Shown: positions 1 through 8,617 of the stretch, in pieces
How positions within the stretch are numbered: the stretch's first letter is position 1
Layout: each line of letters starts with the position of its first letter
NCBI GenBank assembly: GCA_965230185.1
Contig: OZ245995.1
Span: forward strand, 2,976,001-3,040,000
Source: Motiliproteus sp965230185
GTDB taxonomy: Bacteria; Pseudomonadota; Gammaproteobacteria; Pseudomonadales; Balneatricaceae
Length of the DNA stretch: 64,000 nt
Direction: 5' to 3'
Made by a program: the position numbers and the translations under genes
Notes under the pieces: model-generated
Told to the model about the DNA's origin: nothing
The model's input: only the letters and a program-made list of their open reading frames with translations
Databases searched by the model: none

Positions 1-1
1 A

Positions 2-793
2 TTGCGACTGCTTCCTGTTTACCTGCTGGCAGCCTGGCTCTGGCTGCCGACAGACTCCGGCTTCTCCTGGCCGCTACTGGTACGGTTTTTCGGCGAAGAT
101 ATTGTTCCGGCACCCGTTCGCCAGAGCGGTCTCGGTGATACCGCCGCCCTGCAGGCGCTGGCGGACTGGTGCTGGCAGCTGCTCAGCCAGCAGGCCGCAA
201 CCGGCGCTCTCAACACTCTGGTACTCAGCCTGCTGGCACTGGTGGCCAGCGGTGTGCTGGCGCTGCTGTTTCTGCCGCTGGTCTCGCGGTTGTTTCTGGG
301 CCGGGCCGGCCGCAGCGTCGGTCATGTGGGACTGGTGATCTTCCGTTCGACGCCGGAACTGATACTGGCCTTCGTGGCGACCCTGATCGTCGGTCCGTCG
401 ATGCTGCCGGCAATCTTTGCGCTGTCGCTGCATAACGGCGCCATTATCGGTTATCTGATCGGCCAGTTCAGCAACAGCCTGTCGCTGCGCGAGGATGCCC
501 CCCGGGGTCTCAATCTCTATGGTTTTGAAGTCCTGCCCCGGGTATACCGGCAATTTCTGGCATTCCTGTTTTATCGCTGGGAGGTGATCATGCGAGAGAC
601 GGCCATTCTTGGTATTCTCGGCATCCACACTCTGGGCTTCTATATCGATACCGCCTTTGAGGATCTGCGTTTTGACCGGGCGCTGTTTCTGATTCTGCTG
701 ACGGCGGCGCTCAATCTGCTGGCCGATTCGGTCTCCCGACGAATCCGCTCCGGCATGCATCTTAACGATTTAAAGCAGCAGGCCAGCTGCTGA
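2..793 (+). CDS. Phosphonate-type ABC transporter permease (PhnE-like), probably 5'-truncated by the window
   Basis: An inner-membrane permease that would pass a phosphonate-like solute into the cell with a separate ATPase and binding protein. The frame is open from the first bases, reading from a TTG at position 2, so the true start may lie upstream. Several hydrophobic segments are visible. The C-terminal half has the coupling-loop pattern of PhnE proteins: a proline-arginine-rich segment, then YRWEVIMRETAILGILG, then a final membrane segment. At 263 aa it is near the usual PhnE length. Its stop overlaps the next start (TGATG), so it is probably co-transcribed with rlmG. Substrate specificity cannot be read from the sequence. 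Confidence 0.8.
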   Translation: MRLLPVYLLAAWLWLPTDSGFSWPLLVRFFGEDIVPAPVRQSGLGDTAALQALADWCWQLLSQQAATGALNTLVLSLLALVASGVLALLFLPLVSRLFLGRAGRSVGHVGLVIFRSTPELILAFVATLIVGPSMLPAIFALSLHNGAIIGYLIGQFSNSLSLREDAPRGLNLYGFEVLPRVYRQFLAFLFYRWEVIMRETAILGILGIHTLGFYIDTAFEDLRFDRALFLILLTAALNLLADSVSRRIRSGMHLNDLKQQASC

Positions 794-825
794 TGGAACC
801 GATGGAACCGATGGAACCGATGGAA
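793..825 (+). repeat. Nine-base tandem repeat containing four consecutive start codons
   Basis: ATGGAACCG occurs three times in tandem, followed by a diverged fourth unit (ATGGAATTA). Each unit encodes Met-Glu-Pro and supplies an in-frame ATG at 793, 802, 811 and 820. The unit is a multiple of three, so slippage would change the number of N-terminal MEP units and start codons without breaking the frame. The first ATG overlaps the stop of the upstream permease gene. Confidence 0.9.
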
Positions 826-1959
826 TTATTGAATGTACCCCAGGGAGACTTTTCCCTGGATCGTTACCCAACCCCTTCTCATCCCTCGTTGCGGGCATGG
901 GATGCAGCCGACGAACTGCTGCTGCACCATCTGCATGAGCTGGCGCCGGAACTGCCGGAGCGGCCGACATGCTGGATATTTAACGACAGCTTCGGTGCGC
1001 TGGCGACAGCACTCAGCCAGTGGCAGCCACAGGTGGTTTCCGATTCCTTTCTCAGTCAGCAGGGCACCCGAGCCAATCTGCAGAAGAACGGTCTCAGTAT
1101 TGAGGCAGTGCGGCTGCTGAATTCACTGGAAACACCGACCGGACATCCTCAACTGGTGATCTTCAAGGTCCCCAAAACGCTGGCTATACTGGAACATCAA
1201 CTGTTGCAGATCCAGCCGCTGCTCGGTCCCGATACCAGGGTTGTCGGCGCCGGTATGGTAAAGCACATCCATCGCTCAACCCTGGCCCTCTGTGAGCGTA
1301 TCACTGGCTCGACCACGACTTCGCTGGCCCGTAAGAAGGCGCGTCTGATCCACGTGACACCAGACCTGACGCGACCCCGCCAGCAATCCCCCTACCCGGT
1401 TTGCTATCGGCTGGAGGGCAGCGATTATGAGATCAGCAATCACGCCAGTGTCTTTTCCCGGGAAAAGCTGGATATCGGTACCCGGCTGCTGTTACAGCAG
1501 ATACCGGAAATACCTGAAACCCGCGATATTATCGATCTTGGCTGCGGCAACGGCGTTGTTGGCCTGATCGCAGCAGATCGCAACCCGCAAGCCCACATCC
1601 ATTTTGTCGATGAGTCCTGGATGGCGGTGGAAAGCGCGCGCCTCAACTTTCAAACGGCTTTCGGAAACGAACGAATGGCCAGTTTTCAGTTCGGAAACTG
1701 TCTGGACCAGTTTCCGCCGCAATCGGCCGACCTGATTCTGAATAACCCGCCCTTTCATCAGCAGCAGGTAGTGGGTGATCATATTGCCTGGCAGATGTTC
1801 CGACAGTCAGAGAAGACGCTGCGCCCGGGCGGTGTACTGCTGGTTATCGGCAACCGCCACCTCGGTTACCATGCCAAACTGAAAAAGCTGTTCGGCAACT
1901 GTAAAACCGTCGCCAGCAACGCGAAGTTTGTGGTCCTGCGCGCCCGGAAGAGAAGCTGA
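793..1959 (+). CDS. rlmG: 23S rRNA (guanine-N2)-methyltransferase RlmG
   Basis: An SAM-dependent methyltransferase of the RlmG/RsmC family, which in known members methylates G1835 of 23S rRNA. The N-terminal half carries the family's degenerate methyltransferase-like domain (AWDAADELLLHHL, then NDSFGALA). The C-terminal half is the catalytic Rossmann domain, with DLGCGNGVVGL for SAM binding and the base-amino methyltransferase motif NPPFHQQ near residue 319. The length of 388 aa is typical. The start lies in a MEP tandem repeat and any of four ATGs could be used; the first is coupled to the upstream stop. A monocistronic role in ribosome modification is expected despite the overlap with the permease gene. 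Confidence 0.92.
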   Translation: MEPMEPMEPMELLNVPQGDFSLDRYPTPSHPSLRAWDAADELLLHHLHELAPELPERPTCWIFNDSFGALATALSQWQPQVVSDSFLSQQGTRANLQKNGLSIEAVRLLNSLETPTGHPQLVIFKVPKTLAILEHQLLQIQPLLGPDTRVVGAGMVKHIHRSTLALCERITGSTTTSLARKKARLIHVTPDLTRPRQQSPYPVCYRLEGSDYEISNHASVFSREKLDIGTRLLLQQIPEIPETRDIIDLGCGNGVVGLIAADRNPQAHIHFVDESWMAVESARLNFQTAFGNERMASFQFGNCLDQFPPQSADLILNNPPFHQQQVVGDHIAWQMFRQSEKTLRPGGVLLVIGNRHLGYHAKLKKLFGNCKTVASNAKFVVLRARKRS

Positions 1960-1985
1960 TCCGGGTCGATTTTGCGGAACCCGTG

Positions 1986-3017
1986 TCAGGCCGACAACGA
2001 CAGACCGGTTGAGGTTTCAACAAAGCACTCCTCGGGACGTCCGCCAGCCTGACCTTGCGATTCCGGGGCGTCAAGCTGCTCCGCCAGCAGCCGGCTGATT
2101 TGCTGCGGGCAGCTCTCTTTCTTCAGCGTGGCAAACAGCGCCGATGCCTGGGGATAATGTTTACTCAAAAAAGCCAGCCACTGCTTCAATCGTCCCGGTG
2201 CATGCTTTGCCGCCACCTGCTCGTTAACATCCCGGCAGAAGTGAGTGAGCAGCAACAGCACCTGCCGCCAGCCCATGGGGTTATCGCCACCGGTTTCCCG
2301 AATCGACAGAATCCCCCGGGCCAGGTCCGGCCGCTGTAACAGACCGCGACCGATCATTACATCCTCACAACCGGAGACCCGGCGACAGCGCCGATAATCA
2401 TCCGGGCTGAAGACATCGCCATTGGCGATCACCGGAATATCCACTGCCCCGCGAATCTGTTCAATCCATTGCCAGTGTGCCGGCGGCCGGTAACCCTCCG
2501 CCTTTGTGCGGGCATGAACACAGAGTTCGTCTGCACCGGCCTCGGCGATAGCCACCGCATTCTCCAGTGCCCGACTCTTATCATCGACACCCAGCCGCAT
2601 TTTGGCGGTAACCGGAATTTTACCAGGGACGGCTGCGCGAACAGCGGCAACGATACGATGAACCAGCTCCGGCTCCTGCAGCAGAACCGCCCCACCCCGA
2701 TTCCGGTTGACCGTTTTCGCCGGACAGCCAAAATTCAGATCGATGCCCGGTGCGCCCAGAGCGGCGGCACGCACCGCGTTACCGGCCAGCACCTCCGGTT
2801 CACTGCCCAGCAACTGCACATACACCGGCACACCTGAGGCGGTACGACCGCCCTGGCGCAGCTCCGGCGACAGACGGTGGAATACCCGTGTCGGCAACAC
2901 CCGCTCACTGACGCGGACAAACTCGGTAACGCAACGGTCAATACCACCGATTCGGGTCAGCAGATCTCGCATTATGGGGTCAACCACCCCTTCCATCGGT
3001 GCCAGTATGATTTTCAA
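1986..3017 (-). CDS. dusC: tRNA-dihydrouridine(16) synthase DusC
   Basis: An FMN-dependent enzyme that reduces uridine to dihydrouridine in the D-loop of tRNA. It starts with MKIILAPMEGVVDPIMRDLL, the Dus family FMN-binding start. It contains GIDLNFGCPAKTVNRNRGGA with the catalytic cysteine (NFGCPAK) and the HARTK segment followed by IPVIANGDV, all typical of the TIM-barrel domain. The N-terminal pattern fits the DusC subgroup better than DusA or DusB. At 343 aa it is slightly longer than typical DusC, with an extra C-terminal tail of about 25 residues. It is convergent with rlmG, 26 bp away. Confidence 0.9.
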   Translation of the reverse strand: MKIILAPMEGVVDPIMRDLLTRIGGIDRCVTEFVRVSERVLPTRVFHRLSPELRQGGRTASGVPVYVQLLGSEPEVLAGNAVRAAALGAPGIDLNFGCPAKTVNRNRGGAVLLQEPELVHRIVAAVRAAVPGKIPVTAKMRLGVDDKSRALENAVAIAEAGADELCVHARTKAEGYRPPAHWQWIEQIRGAVDIPVIANGDVFSPDDYRRCRRVSGCEDVMIGRGLLQRPDLARGILSIRETGGDNPMGWRQVLLLLTHFCRDVNEQVAAKHAPGRLKQWLAFLSKHYPQASALFATLKKESCPQQISRLLAEQLDAPESQGQAGGRPEECFVETSTGLSLSA

Positions 3018-3209
3018 GGTAACTCAGGCCTGCAGCAGAAGATTCAGATCGATCGCCAATTTTACCCGAATTCGGCGGTGGACACCCGGTGATCGTCCCG
3101 GGTTCATCGGCTCAGTCGTTCCGGCGTTCCGGTAATGCCACTAAGGTCTGCTGCAGCCGGCTTCACGGAAAGATACAATCAGGATCAGAACAAAAAAAGG
3201 AATCCCGCG

Positions 3210-3989
3210 ATGACCACCGAAACACTGCTCAGAGAAGACCACGATGGTGTGGCAACCCTTACCCTCAACCGTCCCCAGGCGTACAACTCACTGTCCCTGG
3301 AGCTGATGAATGCGCTGATCGACGAACTCGCGTCAATTGCCGACTCGAATCAGGTCCGGGTAGTCGTGATCAGGGGGAGCGGGCGCGGGTTCTGTGCCGG
3401 ACATGATCTCAGAGAAATGACCTCTGCTGCCAGCCCCGATCTAGAGGAGCGTACCTTTCGCACCTGCTCTGAACTGATGCTGGCGATAACCCGGCTGCCC
3501 CAACCGGTCATCGCCCAGGTGCACGGCATCGCCACCGCGGCGGGCTGTCAGCTTGTCGCCACCTGTGATCTGGCGGTGGCCAGCAGCGACTCACGCTTTG
3601 CAACCCCCGGTGTCAACATCGGTCTGTTCTGCTCGACGCCAATGGTTGCCCTCAGCCGGGCGGTACCTCGCAAACAGGCGATGGAGATGCTACTGCTGGG
3701 AGACATGATCGATGCCGGTCGGGCGCTGGAAATCGGACTGATCAACCGGGTCGTGGACGCAACAGAACTGGCCGCCAGCGTCAGCGCCATGGCCGGGCAG
3801 ATCGCCGCTAAATCGGCACACACCATCCGTACCGGGAAAACCGCTTTCTACCACCAGGTCAACCAGGGTCTGGAGGACGCTTACGCCCACTGCAGCGGTG
3901 TGATGACCTGTAACCTTAACAGCGAAGATGCCCGGGAAGGGATAGATGCGTTTCTGAATAAGCGCAAACCGGTCTGGAAGAACTGTTGA
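3210..3989 (+). CDS. Enoyl-CoA hydratase/isomerase family protein
   Basis: A crotonase-fold protein, probably hydrating or isomerising an acyl-CoA. An upstream in-frame ATG at 3135 exists, but the ATG at 3210 is preceded by AAGGAA and begins exactly where family homology begins (TLTLNRPQAYNSLS). The CoA-binding, oxyanion-hole segments FCAGHDLREM and HGIATAAGCQLVATCDLAVAS are present. The second conserved catalytic glutamate of classical hydratases is not obvious in the segment FATPGVNIGLFCSTPM, so the exact reaction is uncertain. The length of 259 aa is normal. No acyl-CoA pathway genes adjoin it. Confidence 0.85.
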   Translation: MTTETLLREDHDGVATLTLNRPQAYNSLSLELMNALIDELASIADSNQVRVVVIRGSGRGFCAGHDLREMTSAASPDLEERTFRTCSELMLAITRLPQPVIAQVHGIATAAGCQLVATCDLAVASSDSRFATPGVNIGLFCSTPMVALSRAVPRKQAMEMLLLGDMIDAGRALEIGLINRVVDATELAASVSAMAGQIAAKSAHTIRTGKTAFYHQVNQGLEDAYAHCSGVMTCNLNSEDAREGIDAFLNKRKPVWKNC

Positions 3990-4033
3990 ACTGAGAGCAG
4001 GCGGCTGGATCACCGATCCAGCCCGTCACCCGA

Positions 4034-4264
4034 TCAGAAATGCTCAATTACAGATACCCGTTTAAAGCCGAAATCCTTGGCCAGACGAGTGGCAAAATCC
4101 AGGTCGTGAAAGATACGCTCATGACCACCGCTGGTCAGGGGCAGCAGGCTGTCATCGACATCACGGAACTGGATAACCCAGCCGTTACCTGATTTACCCG
4201 GTTCAATGATAGCTTCTTTCAGGGCGCCAATTTCATAGCCGACCTGTACATCATAAAACTCCAT
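4034..4264 (-). CDS. Conserved small hypothetical protein (76 aa)
   Basis: A short soluble protein with no signal peptide or membrane segment. It is rich in charged residues, with alternating hydrophobic positions that suggest a small alpha/beta fold. The sequence has the compositional and codon pattern of a real gene. On the minus strand its ATG at 4264 is preceded by a GGAGGG-type ribosome site (CCCTCC on the plus strand at 4265-4272). No function is recognised. It stands alone, convergent with the enoyl-CoA hydratase gene. Confidence 0.6.
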   Translation of the reverse strand: MEFYDVQVGYEIGALKEAIIEPGKSGNGWVIQFRDVDDSLLPLTSGGHERIFHDLDFATRLAKDFGFKRVSVIEHF

Positions 4265-4339
4265 AAGCCCTCCTGAGTATCCTGCTGCTGTCGAGGTGCC
4301 CGGTTATAAGCATAGCAGTGCTTTGAAGGAGGTATACAA

Positions 4340-4423
4340 ATGTTTCCCAGACCTGTATTCATGCTGCTTTCAGAGGTGTCAACAACCGCTTCTAAGAGTA
4401 AGATAAACGTCCGGAATTTCTGA
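4340..4423 (+). CDS. Possible 27-aa ORF with a very strong ribosome-binding site
   Basis: An ATG at 4340 follows AAGGAGGT (4326-4333) at ideal spacing, one of the strongest Shine-Dalgarno sequences in the window. The ORF is only 27 codons and ends 20 bp before the flavin reductase start. It could be a small protein, a leader ORF for the reductase, or coincidence. The residue composition is unremarkable and no membrane segment is convincing. Confidence 0.3.
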   Translation: MFPRPVFMLLSEVSTTASKSKINVRNF

Positions 4424-4443
4424 TCCACTGACAGGGATAAATT

Positions 4444-5058
4444 ATGCAGATCGACTTCGGCCAGCTGAGCCCTAACGCGGTATATTTCAATATTATTCAG
4501 ACCCTGGTGCCTCGCCCTATCGCCTGGGTGCTGTCGGAAAACGCCGGAGGAAGCTTCAATCTGGCCCCCTTTTCCTATTTCAATGCCGTTTCCAGCAACC
4601 CACCGCTGATGATGGTTTCAGTCGGAAAAAAACCGGATGGCAGTCATAAGGATACTCGTATTAACATCGAGCAACGCAGGGATTTTGTGATCCACATTCC
4701 TCATTTCGAGATGCTGGAAGCGATGAACGAGAGCTCAGCCACACTCCCCGCCGATGTCTCGGAACTGGAGCAGCTTGGCCTTGAAACCGAACCGATGGAG
4801 GGTTCCCGACTGCCGCGAATCCGTGGCAGTCGTATCGCCTTTGCCTGTGAGTGCTACCAGATCCAGGAGATCGGCGGTACCCCGCAATCGATGATCCTGG
4901 GCCGGGTCAACAGCCTCTATATCGACGATGAGATCACCAGCAAGGATGGCAAAGGCCGGCTCAAGGTCCACACCGATCGCCTGCAACCGGTTGCCAGACT
5001 CGGCGCTTCCGAATACATGAAATGCGGAGAAATCCTCACCCTGAGCCGTCCCGGCTGA
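4444..5058 (+). CDS. Flavin reductase-like FMN-binding split-barrel protein
   Basis: A 204-aa protein of the flavin reductase / flavoredoxin-like family. It would bind FMN non-covalently and either reduce free flavin or pass electrons. The diagnostic N-terminal pattern is present: LVPRPIAWVLSENAGG followed by NLAPFSYFNAVSSNPPLMMVS, with the conserved S-N-P-P-L segment. The C-terminal part has the expected HTDRLQPVARLG block. The start is the ATG at 4444, just after AGGGATAAATT. No oxygenase partner lies next to it, so the physiological acceptor is unknown. Confidence 0.82.
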   Translation: MQIDFGQLSPNAVYFNIIQTLVPRPIAWVLSENAGGSFNLAPFSYFNAVSSNPPLMMVSVGKKPDGSHKDTRINIEQRRDFVIHIPHFEMLEAMNESSATLPADVSELEQLGLETEPMEGSRLPRIRGSRIAFACECYQIQEIGGTPQSMILGRVNSLYIDDEITSKDGKGRLKVHTDRLQPVARLGASEYMKCGEILTLSRPG

Positions 5059-5341
5059 TCAGCTTCCGTCGATTCACCGCATCGTTACCGGTGCCCCGGC
5101 CGGTAACGCCTCTGGTAACCCTTCGGCACAGCCTCAGGATCGACCGGAGATCCGCCATACCCTGGCTCTGTCATGCCTTGCCGCTCGCCACGCAGACCAG
5201 CTCTGTGCCTCCGAGAACGATAACCCGAGCACTTCCAGCCCGTACAGAGCAGAAATACACCTCACTGGCGTTCTGCCCACATACGTGATTAAATACCTTC
5301 ATATTAGCTTTTACTTATATTAAGACAGGCTGGACTGACCG

Positions 5342-5497
5342 ATGGGTAATACACTCTGGTTTATCGATCTTCTTAAAGAACAGCCGCTGGTTGGATTCGG
5401 TATCGGACTGTTGTTTGCGGCATTTATGTTCGGCTCCAAAAATCTGGTGGTGTATCTCTATTCACGGCGACGGTCACGCCAGCAGAACGACAAATGA
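5342..5497 (+). CDS. Possible small single-pass membrane protein (51 aa)
   Basis: An ORF of 51 codons encodes a protein with a short soluble N-terminus, a hydrophobic stretch around residues 16-30 (LVGFGIGLLFAAFMFG) and a basic C-terminal tail (YSRRRSRQQ). This pattern is typical of small inner-membrane proteins oriented by the positive-inside rule. The ribosome site is weak. It sits about 280 bp after the flavin reductase gene. Function unknown; reality is supported only by the coherent topology. Confidence 0.4.
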   Translation: MGNTLWFIDLLKEQPLVGFGIGLLFAAFMFGSKNLVVYLYSRRRSRQQNDK

Positions 5498-5984
5498 CAA
5501 CCACAGGTGTCCTGATTGTCAGCGGCTTCCCGGTGCTGGTGAGCGACTGCCGTTGCCCTGAACAGCCCGATTTATCGGCTCTCCGGGACGAAGTTAAACA
5601 ACCGTTTATACACAAAGCCATCCGGTTCTCATACTGGCCACAGGATAACCACCATTTCAGCTTCCTGCTATCCAGCTCGATTGGTCATACCAGCGTAAGC
5701 CATTGTTTTTATAGCACAATAGATATCTGATCATTTTTTAACCAATCTGTAGCAGGCTACGATATTCCGGGGTTCAGCGGTCACTGAAGGCCACTCGCTC
5801 ACAGAGTTATCCACAACAAATGTTGATAGCCCCATGAACCCCCGATGCTTTCTGAGTCGCAGCCAGTTATCCCCGTTCCGGCATCATAAGGCAGCCACTG
5901 CTATCTTTCAGACAGCCCTGCCGACACTCCGGGCAGGTTGGGAAACAGCTCCGGTCAGGCGATCGGACCGTCCCGGGAGGCTCA
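5498..5984. other. Intergenic region with a single consensus DnaA box
   Basis: No convincing gene. A 78-codon frame at 5494-5730 overlaps the upstream stop by ATGA but has no recognisable features. A perfect TTATCCACA lies at 5807-5815, with a near-match TTATCCCCG about 50 bp later. One box plus a weak one is too little to call an origin or a titration site. Confidence 0.4.
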
Positions 5985-6386
5985 GTGACACCCCACCAGA
6001 ACGGTAGCTGGCGCTCGGCCATACTGATACTGCTGGCCATTCTTCTGACCGGCTGTGAAGTTTTCGTTCCCCGTCAGGTGGAGTTCTATGACGAGGAGTG
6101 CCAGATAGTCACCCGAAAACTGGAACTTGAGAGCATCGGGATTTACGGCGTTACCATTTCCTGTCACAACGAAGGCTGCCTGATTCCGCTGATACCTGCC
6201 GCTGCATCGGCAATTGTCTCGGGATCGATCGTGGTGGTTGGCAACGTCATCTACTGGTTCGAGAAACAGGGGCGCTGTCATCGACAGGCACCACCCGGGG
6301 AATATGGCCGGCATACAGAGGGGGCTGGCATCAGGCCGCCGGCTCGTGAGAAAATCCCGCCCACCCTATCCTCCGCAATCTTCTGA
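5985..6386 (+). CDS. Putative small lipoprotein (133 aa)
   Basis: The N-terminus has a basic/polar start, a hydrophobic run and a lipobox LLTGC, with the lipidated cysteine near residue 24. An outer- or inner-membrane lipoprotein is therefore likely. The mature part contains cysteine pairs and a second hydrophobic segment (residues about 65-88) that could be membrane-inserted. Its first codon could be the GTG at 5985, which reads MTPHQN. The end of the gene almost touches the DUF2750 gene (10 bp), so the two are probably co-transcribed. No function is recognised. Confidence 0.6.
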   Translation: MTPHQNGSWRSAILILLAILLTGCEVFVPRQVEFYDEECQIVTRKLELESIGIYGVTISCHNEGCLIPLIPAAASAIVSGSIVVVGNVIYWFEKQGRCHRQAPPGEYGRHTEGAGIRPPAREKIPPTLSSAIF

Positions 6387-6396
6387 GAAGCCGAAA

Positions 6397-6795
6397 ATGC
6401 CCTACCGCCTGGAACCCAATCAGCTCGAAACCCTGCTGGCGCTCCCCTCAGAGGAACGCTATCGCCACTTTCTGGAGAAAGTCGCCGACTGGGAGGAGCT
6501 GTGGGGGGCCCGGGACAAAGAGGGCTGGCTGGTGCAGGCCACGGCAGATGGCCGGACCTATATCTCTCTCTGGCCCCACCCCGAATTCGTTCAGGATGCC
6601 ATCCGCCGCCACCTGCCCGGTAATTTCACCGAAGAGATCGACTTCGAATTTCTGCTGAATGAATGGTTACCGCTGTTGCGGCAGGAAAACATCAGCATCT
6701 CGGTTTTCCCCAATCGTCAGTGGCATGCGGTACTGGTGGACGCCGCCCGCTTTGAGGCAGATCTTCGCCGGGAAATGAAGAAGTACGGCAACTGA
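6397..6795 (+). CDS. DUF2750-family protein
   Basis: A cytosolic 132-aa protein starting MPYRLEPNQLETLLALPSEE, which corresponds to the start of DUF2750 proteins. The open frame extends upstream to 6214, but that part overlaps the lipoprotein gene and lacks homology-like character, so the ATG at 6397 is preferred. Characteristic features are the internal WEELWGARDKEGW segment and the SLWPHPEF motif. Family members are found in many Gammaproteobacteria and their function is unknown. Confidence 0.7.
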   Translation: MPYRLEPNQLETLLALPSEERYRHFLEKVADWEELWGARDKEGWLVQATADGRTYISLWPHPEFVQDAIRRHLPGNFTEEIDFEFLLNEWLPLLRQENISISVFPNRQWHAVLVDAARFEADLRREMKKYGN

Positions 6796-7067
6796 AACGC
6801 ACCGCAACAGGACACATTTCTAATTAAGGGAAGGCATGTTGCAGTTCCTCGTGAGGCCGGTTTAAATAGCCGCTGCGTCAGCAACACACCACTCTCTGTG
6901 GGACTCTGACAGGAGACAGGGTACCGGAAACCGATCTCCATCAAGGTCGTATGGACTTTTTTAGCGGATACCGATAGAGTTCCGCACCAACATGGAGGTG
7001 GCGGTTCGCGCTGACGAATCAGCAGCACCTGACACTACAAAAAAAAAGAAAAATCTAAGGATCAGTG

Positions 7068-7496
7068 ATGCACCAGACAACGGCTGTAAATGACGCCTTA
7101 TCTTCTGACGGCTATTTCTTTTCCCCCCTGCCTTTTAATCAGACCGAACAGATCGAAGCACTGCAACTGGCGATTGTGCTGGGTGTTAACGAAGAGGTGG
7201 ATGCGGAGACCATTCTCATTGCCCACTGCGGCATCGATCATAACGACTACCAGCTGGCGATAGTCGGACAGCTGCAGATCGTGGATAGCCAGGGAAACCT
7301 GGTGGACGCACAGAGCCTTCGCGAACAACCCATTGAACAGCTGTCGGAGACACAGATCAGCGCCCGGGGCTGGAAGGTCGTTTCCCGTCCCTACTTCATC
7401 TGGCTGAAAGGCACCACCCCTCTTGACCGCAGCCGCTCTAACTGCATTTTTGCCAATGTCGGCGATCAGCTGCGGACGCTGCAGACGCTGATGTAA
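7068..7496 (+). CDS. Hypothetical protein (142 aa)
   Basis: A soluble protein without signal peptide. A GTG at 7065 and an ATG at 7068 are both possible; the ATG lies 9 bases after TAAGG (7056-7060) and is preferred. The sequence has an even mix of acidic and hydrophobic residues and no family motif that I recognise. About 270 bp of sequence without a gene precede it, so it probably has its own promoter. It converges with the EamA transporter gene 21 bp downstream. Confidence 0.6.
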   Translation: MHQTTAVNDALSSDGYFFSPLPFNQTEQIEALQLAIVLGVNEEVDAETILIAHCGIDHNDYQLAIVGQLQIVDSQGNLVDAQSLREQPIEQLSETQISARGWKVVSRPYFIWLKGTTPLDRSRSNCIFANVGDQLRTLQTLM

Positions 7497-7517
7497 CCCG
7501 GCTGACAGGCGATCCCC

Positions 7518-8429
7518 TCAGGCGCGGCCGCCCTCTCGGTGCGGCCTGCTTGCCGGCACTTTTCGGTATCGTCCGAAGATCACCAGATTGCCCGCCAGCA
7601 CCAGACCAAAACCAATGACTGATGAAATACCCCACTGATAGCCCTCAACCCAGGTGGAAATTGTCAGCGCCACCACCGGAAACAGCACCGTCGTGTAAGC
7701 CGCCCGGTCCGCGCCTATTCGTCCCACCAGCAGCAGATAGCAGGTAAAAGCGATAACGGTTCCCGGTACCGCCAGATAGATCAGCGACGCCAGGTATTCC
7801 GGCCGCTCGGAGAAACCGAACGACACTCCCTTCAGCACCGCAATCAGGGTCATAATCAGCACCCCGTAAATGATACCCCAGGCGTTGGTGGTGGGTGGTC
7901 GCAGACCACACCGCTGGTGGCGTAATGACAACATGTTCCCCAGCGAAAACAACAGTGTGCCGAACGCCGCCAGAGCAAATCCCCACCAGCTGCCGCTGTC
8001 GGCCGGGCTGTTCTGCAGATCCCCCCGGAACAGCGCGACGATCCCCAGCACGCCGAGCAGCGAACCGACCACCGTCGCCCGGCGTGGAGACTCACCGAAA
8101 AATAGCCGCTGATTGACTGCGTTAAACACCGTAGCCAGAGAAAACACCACCGAGGCTAGACCACTGGCGATATAACCCGTCGCCAGGTAAAAACAGTAGA
8201 AATTAAGACTGAACAGGCAGCCGCCCTGCAGCAGGCAGAACAGGTGGTCACGGCCACTCATCGGCTGCAGCCGCCGGCTCAGCAGCAGCGCCGCAAACAG
8301 CACCATTCCGGCCAGACAGAACCGGTAGATAACAGAAGCCTCAACTGCCACCTCCCCCAGCTGCAGTTTAATGGCGATCCAGGTGGTGCCCCAGATAAGC
8401 ACAGTCAGGACATAGAGCAGAATATTCAT
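7518..8429 (-). CDS. EamA-family (DMT superfamily) transporter
   Basis: A 303-aa inner-membrane protein with about ten hydrophobic segments arranged as two five-helix EamA repeats. The N-terminus (ILLYVLTVLIWGTTWIAIK) is the signature start of the drug/metabolite exporter family, and the second repeat starts near residue 150. Family members export amino acids, nucleosides or drugs; the substrate cannot be told from sequence. The gene is divergent from an AraC-type regulator, a common arrangement in which the regulator controls the exporter. Confidence 0.87.
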   Translation of the reverse strand: MNILLYVLTVLIWGTTWIAIKLQLGEVAVEASVIYRFCLAGMVLFAALLLSRRLQPMSGRDHLFCLLQGGCLFSLNFYCFYLATGYIASGLASVVFSLATVFNAVNQRLFFGESPRRATVVGSLLGVLGIVALFRGDLQNSPADSGSWWGFALAAFGTLLFSLGNMLSLRHQRCGLRPPTTNAWGIIYGVLIMTLIAVLKGVSFGFSERPEYLASLIYLAVPGTVIAFTCYLLLVGRIGADRAAYTTVLFPVVALTISTWVEGYQWGISSVIGFGLVLAGNLVIFGRYRKVPASRPHREGGRA

Positions 8430-8617
8430 AGTGCCTCCGGAGATATCCGTCTGAATCAGACCACTATCTTCAGGCTTCCCTTTATGGAGGTCTTATATGA
8501 AGCTGCTTTTTTTCATATTCTTGCGGTTTTCTCCGCGTAGAACGGTCCGGAATACCGGTAGCGGTGCTAAGATCATCTTCGTCCTGTTATCAACCTGATT
8601 TACGGATACTCGCCGGC

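Noticed and set aside
5494..5730. A 78-aa ORF overlapping the small membrane protein gene by ATGA
   Set aside because: No family features, no membrane or signal pattern that fits a start, and unusual composition; the overlap alone is weak evidence.
5807..5815. Replication-origin or DnaA-titration site around a perfect TTATCCACA
   Set aside because: Only one perfect box and one weak box nearby, no AT-rich unwinding element and no dnaA, dnaN or gidA genes. A single 9-mer can occur by chance.
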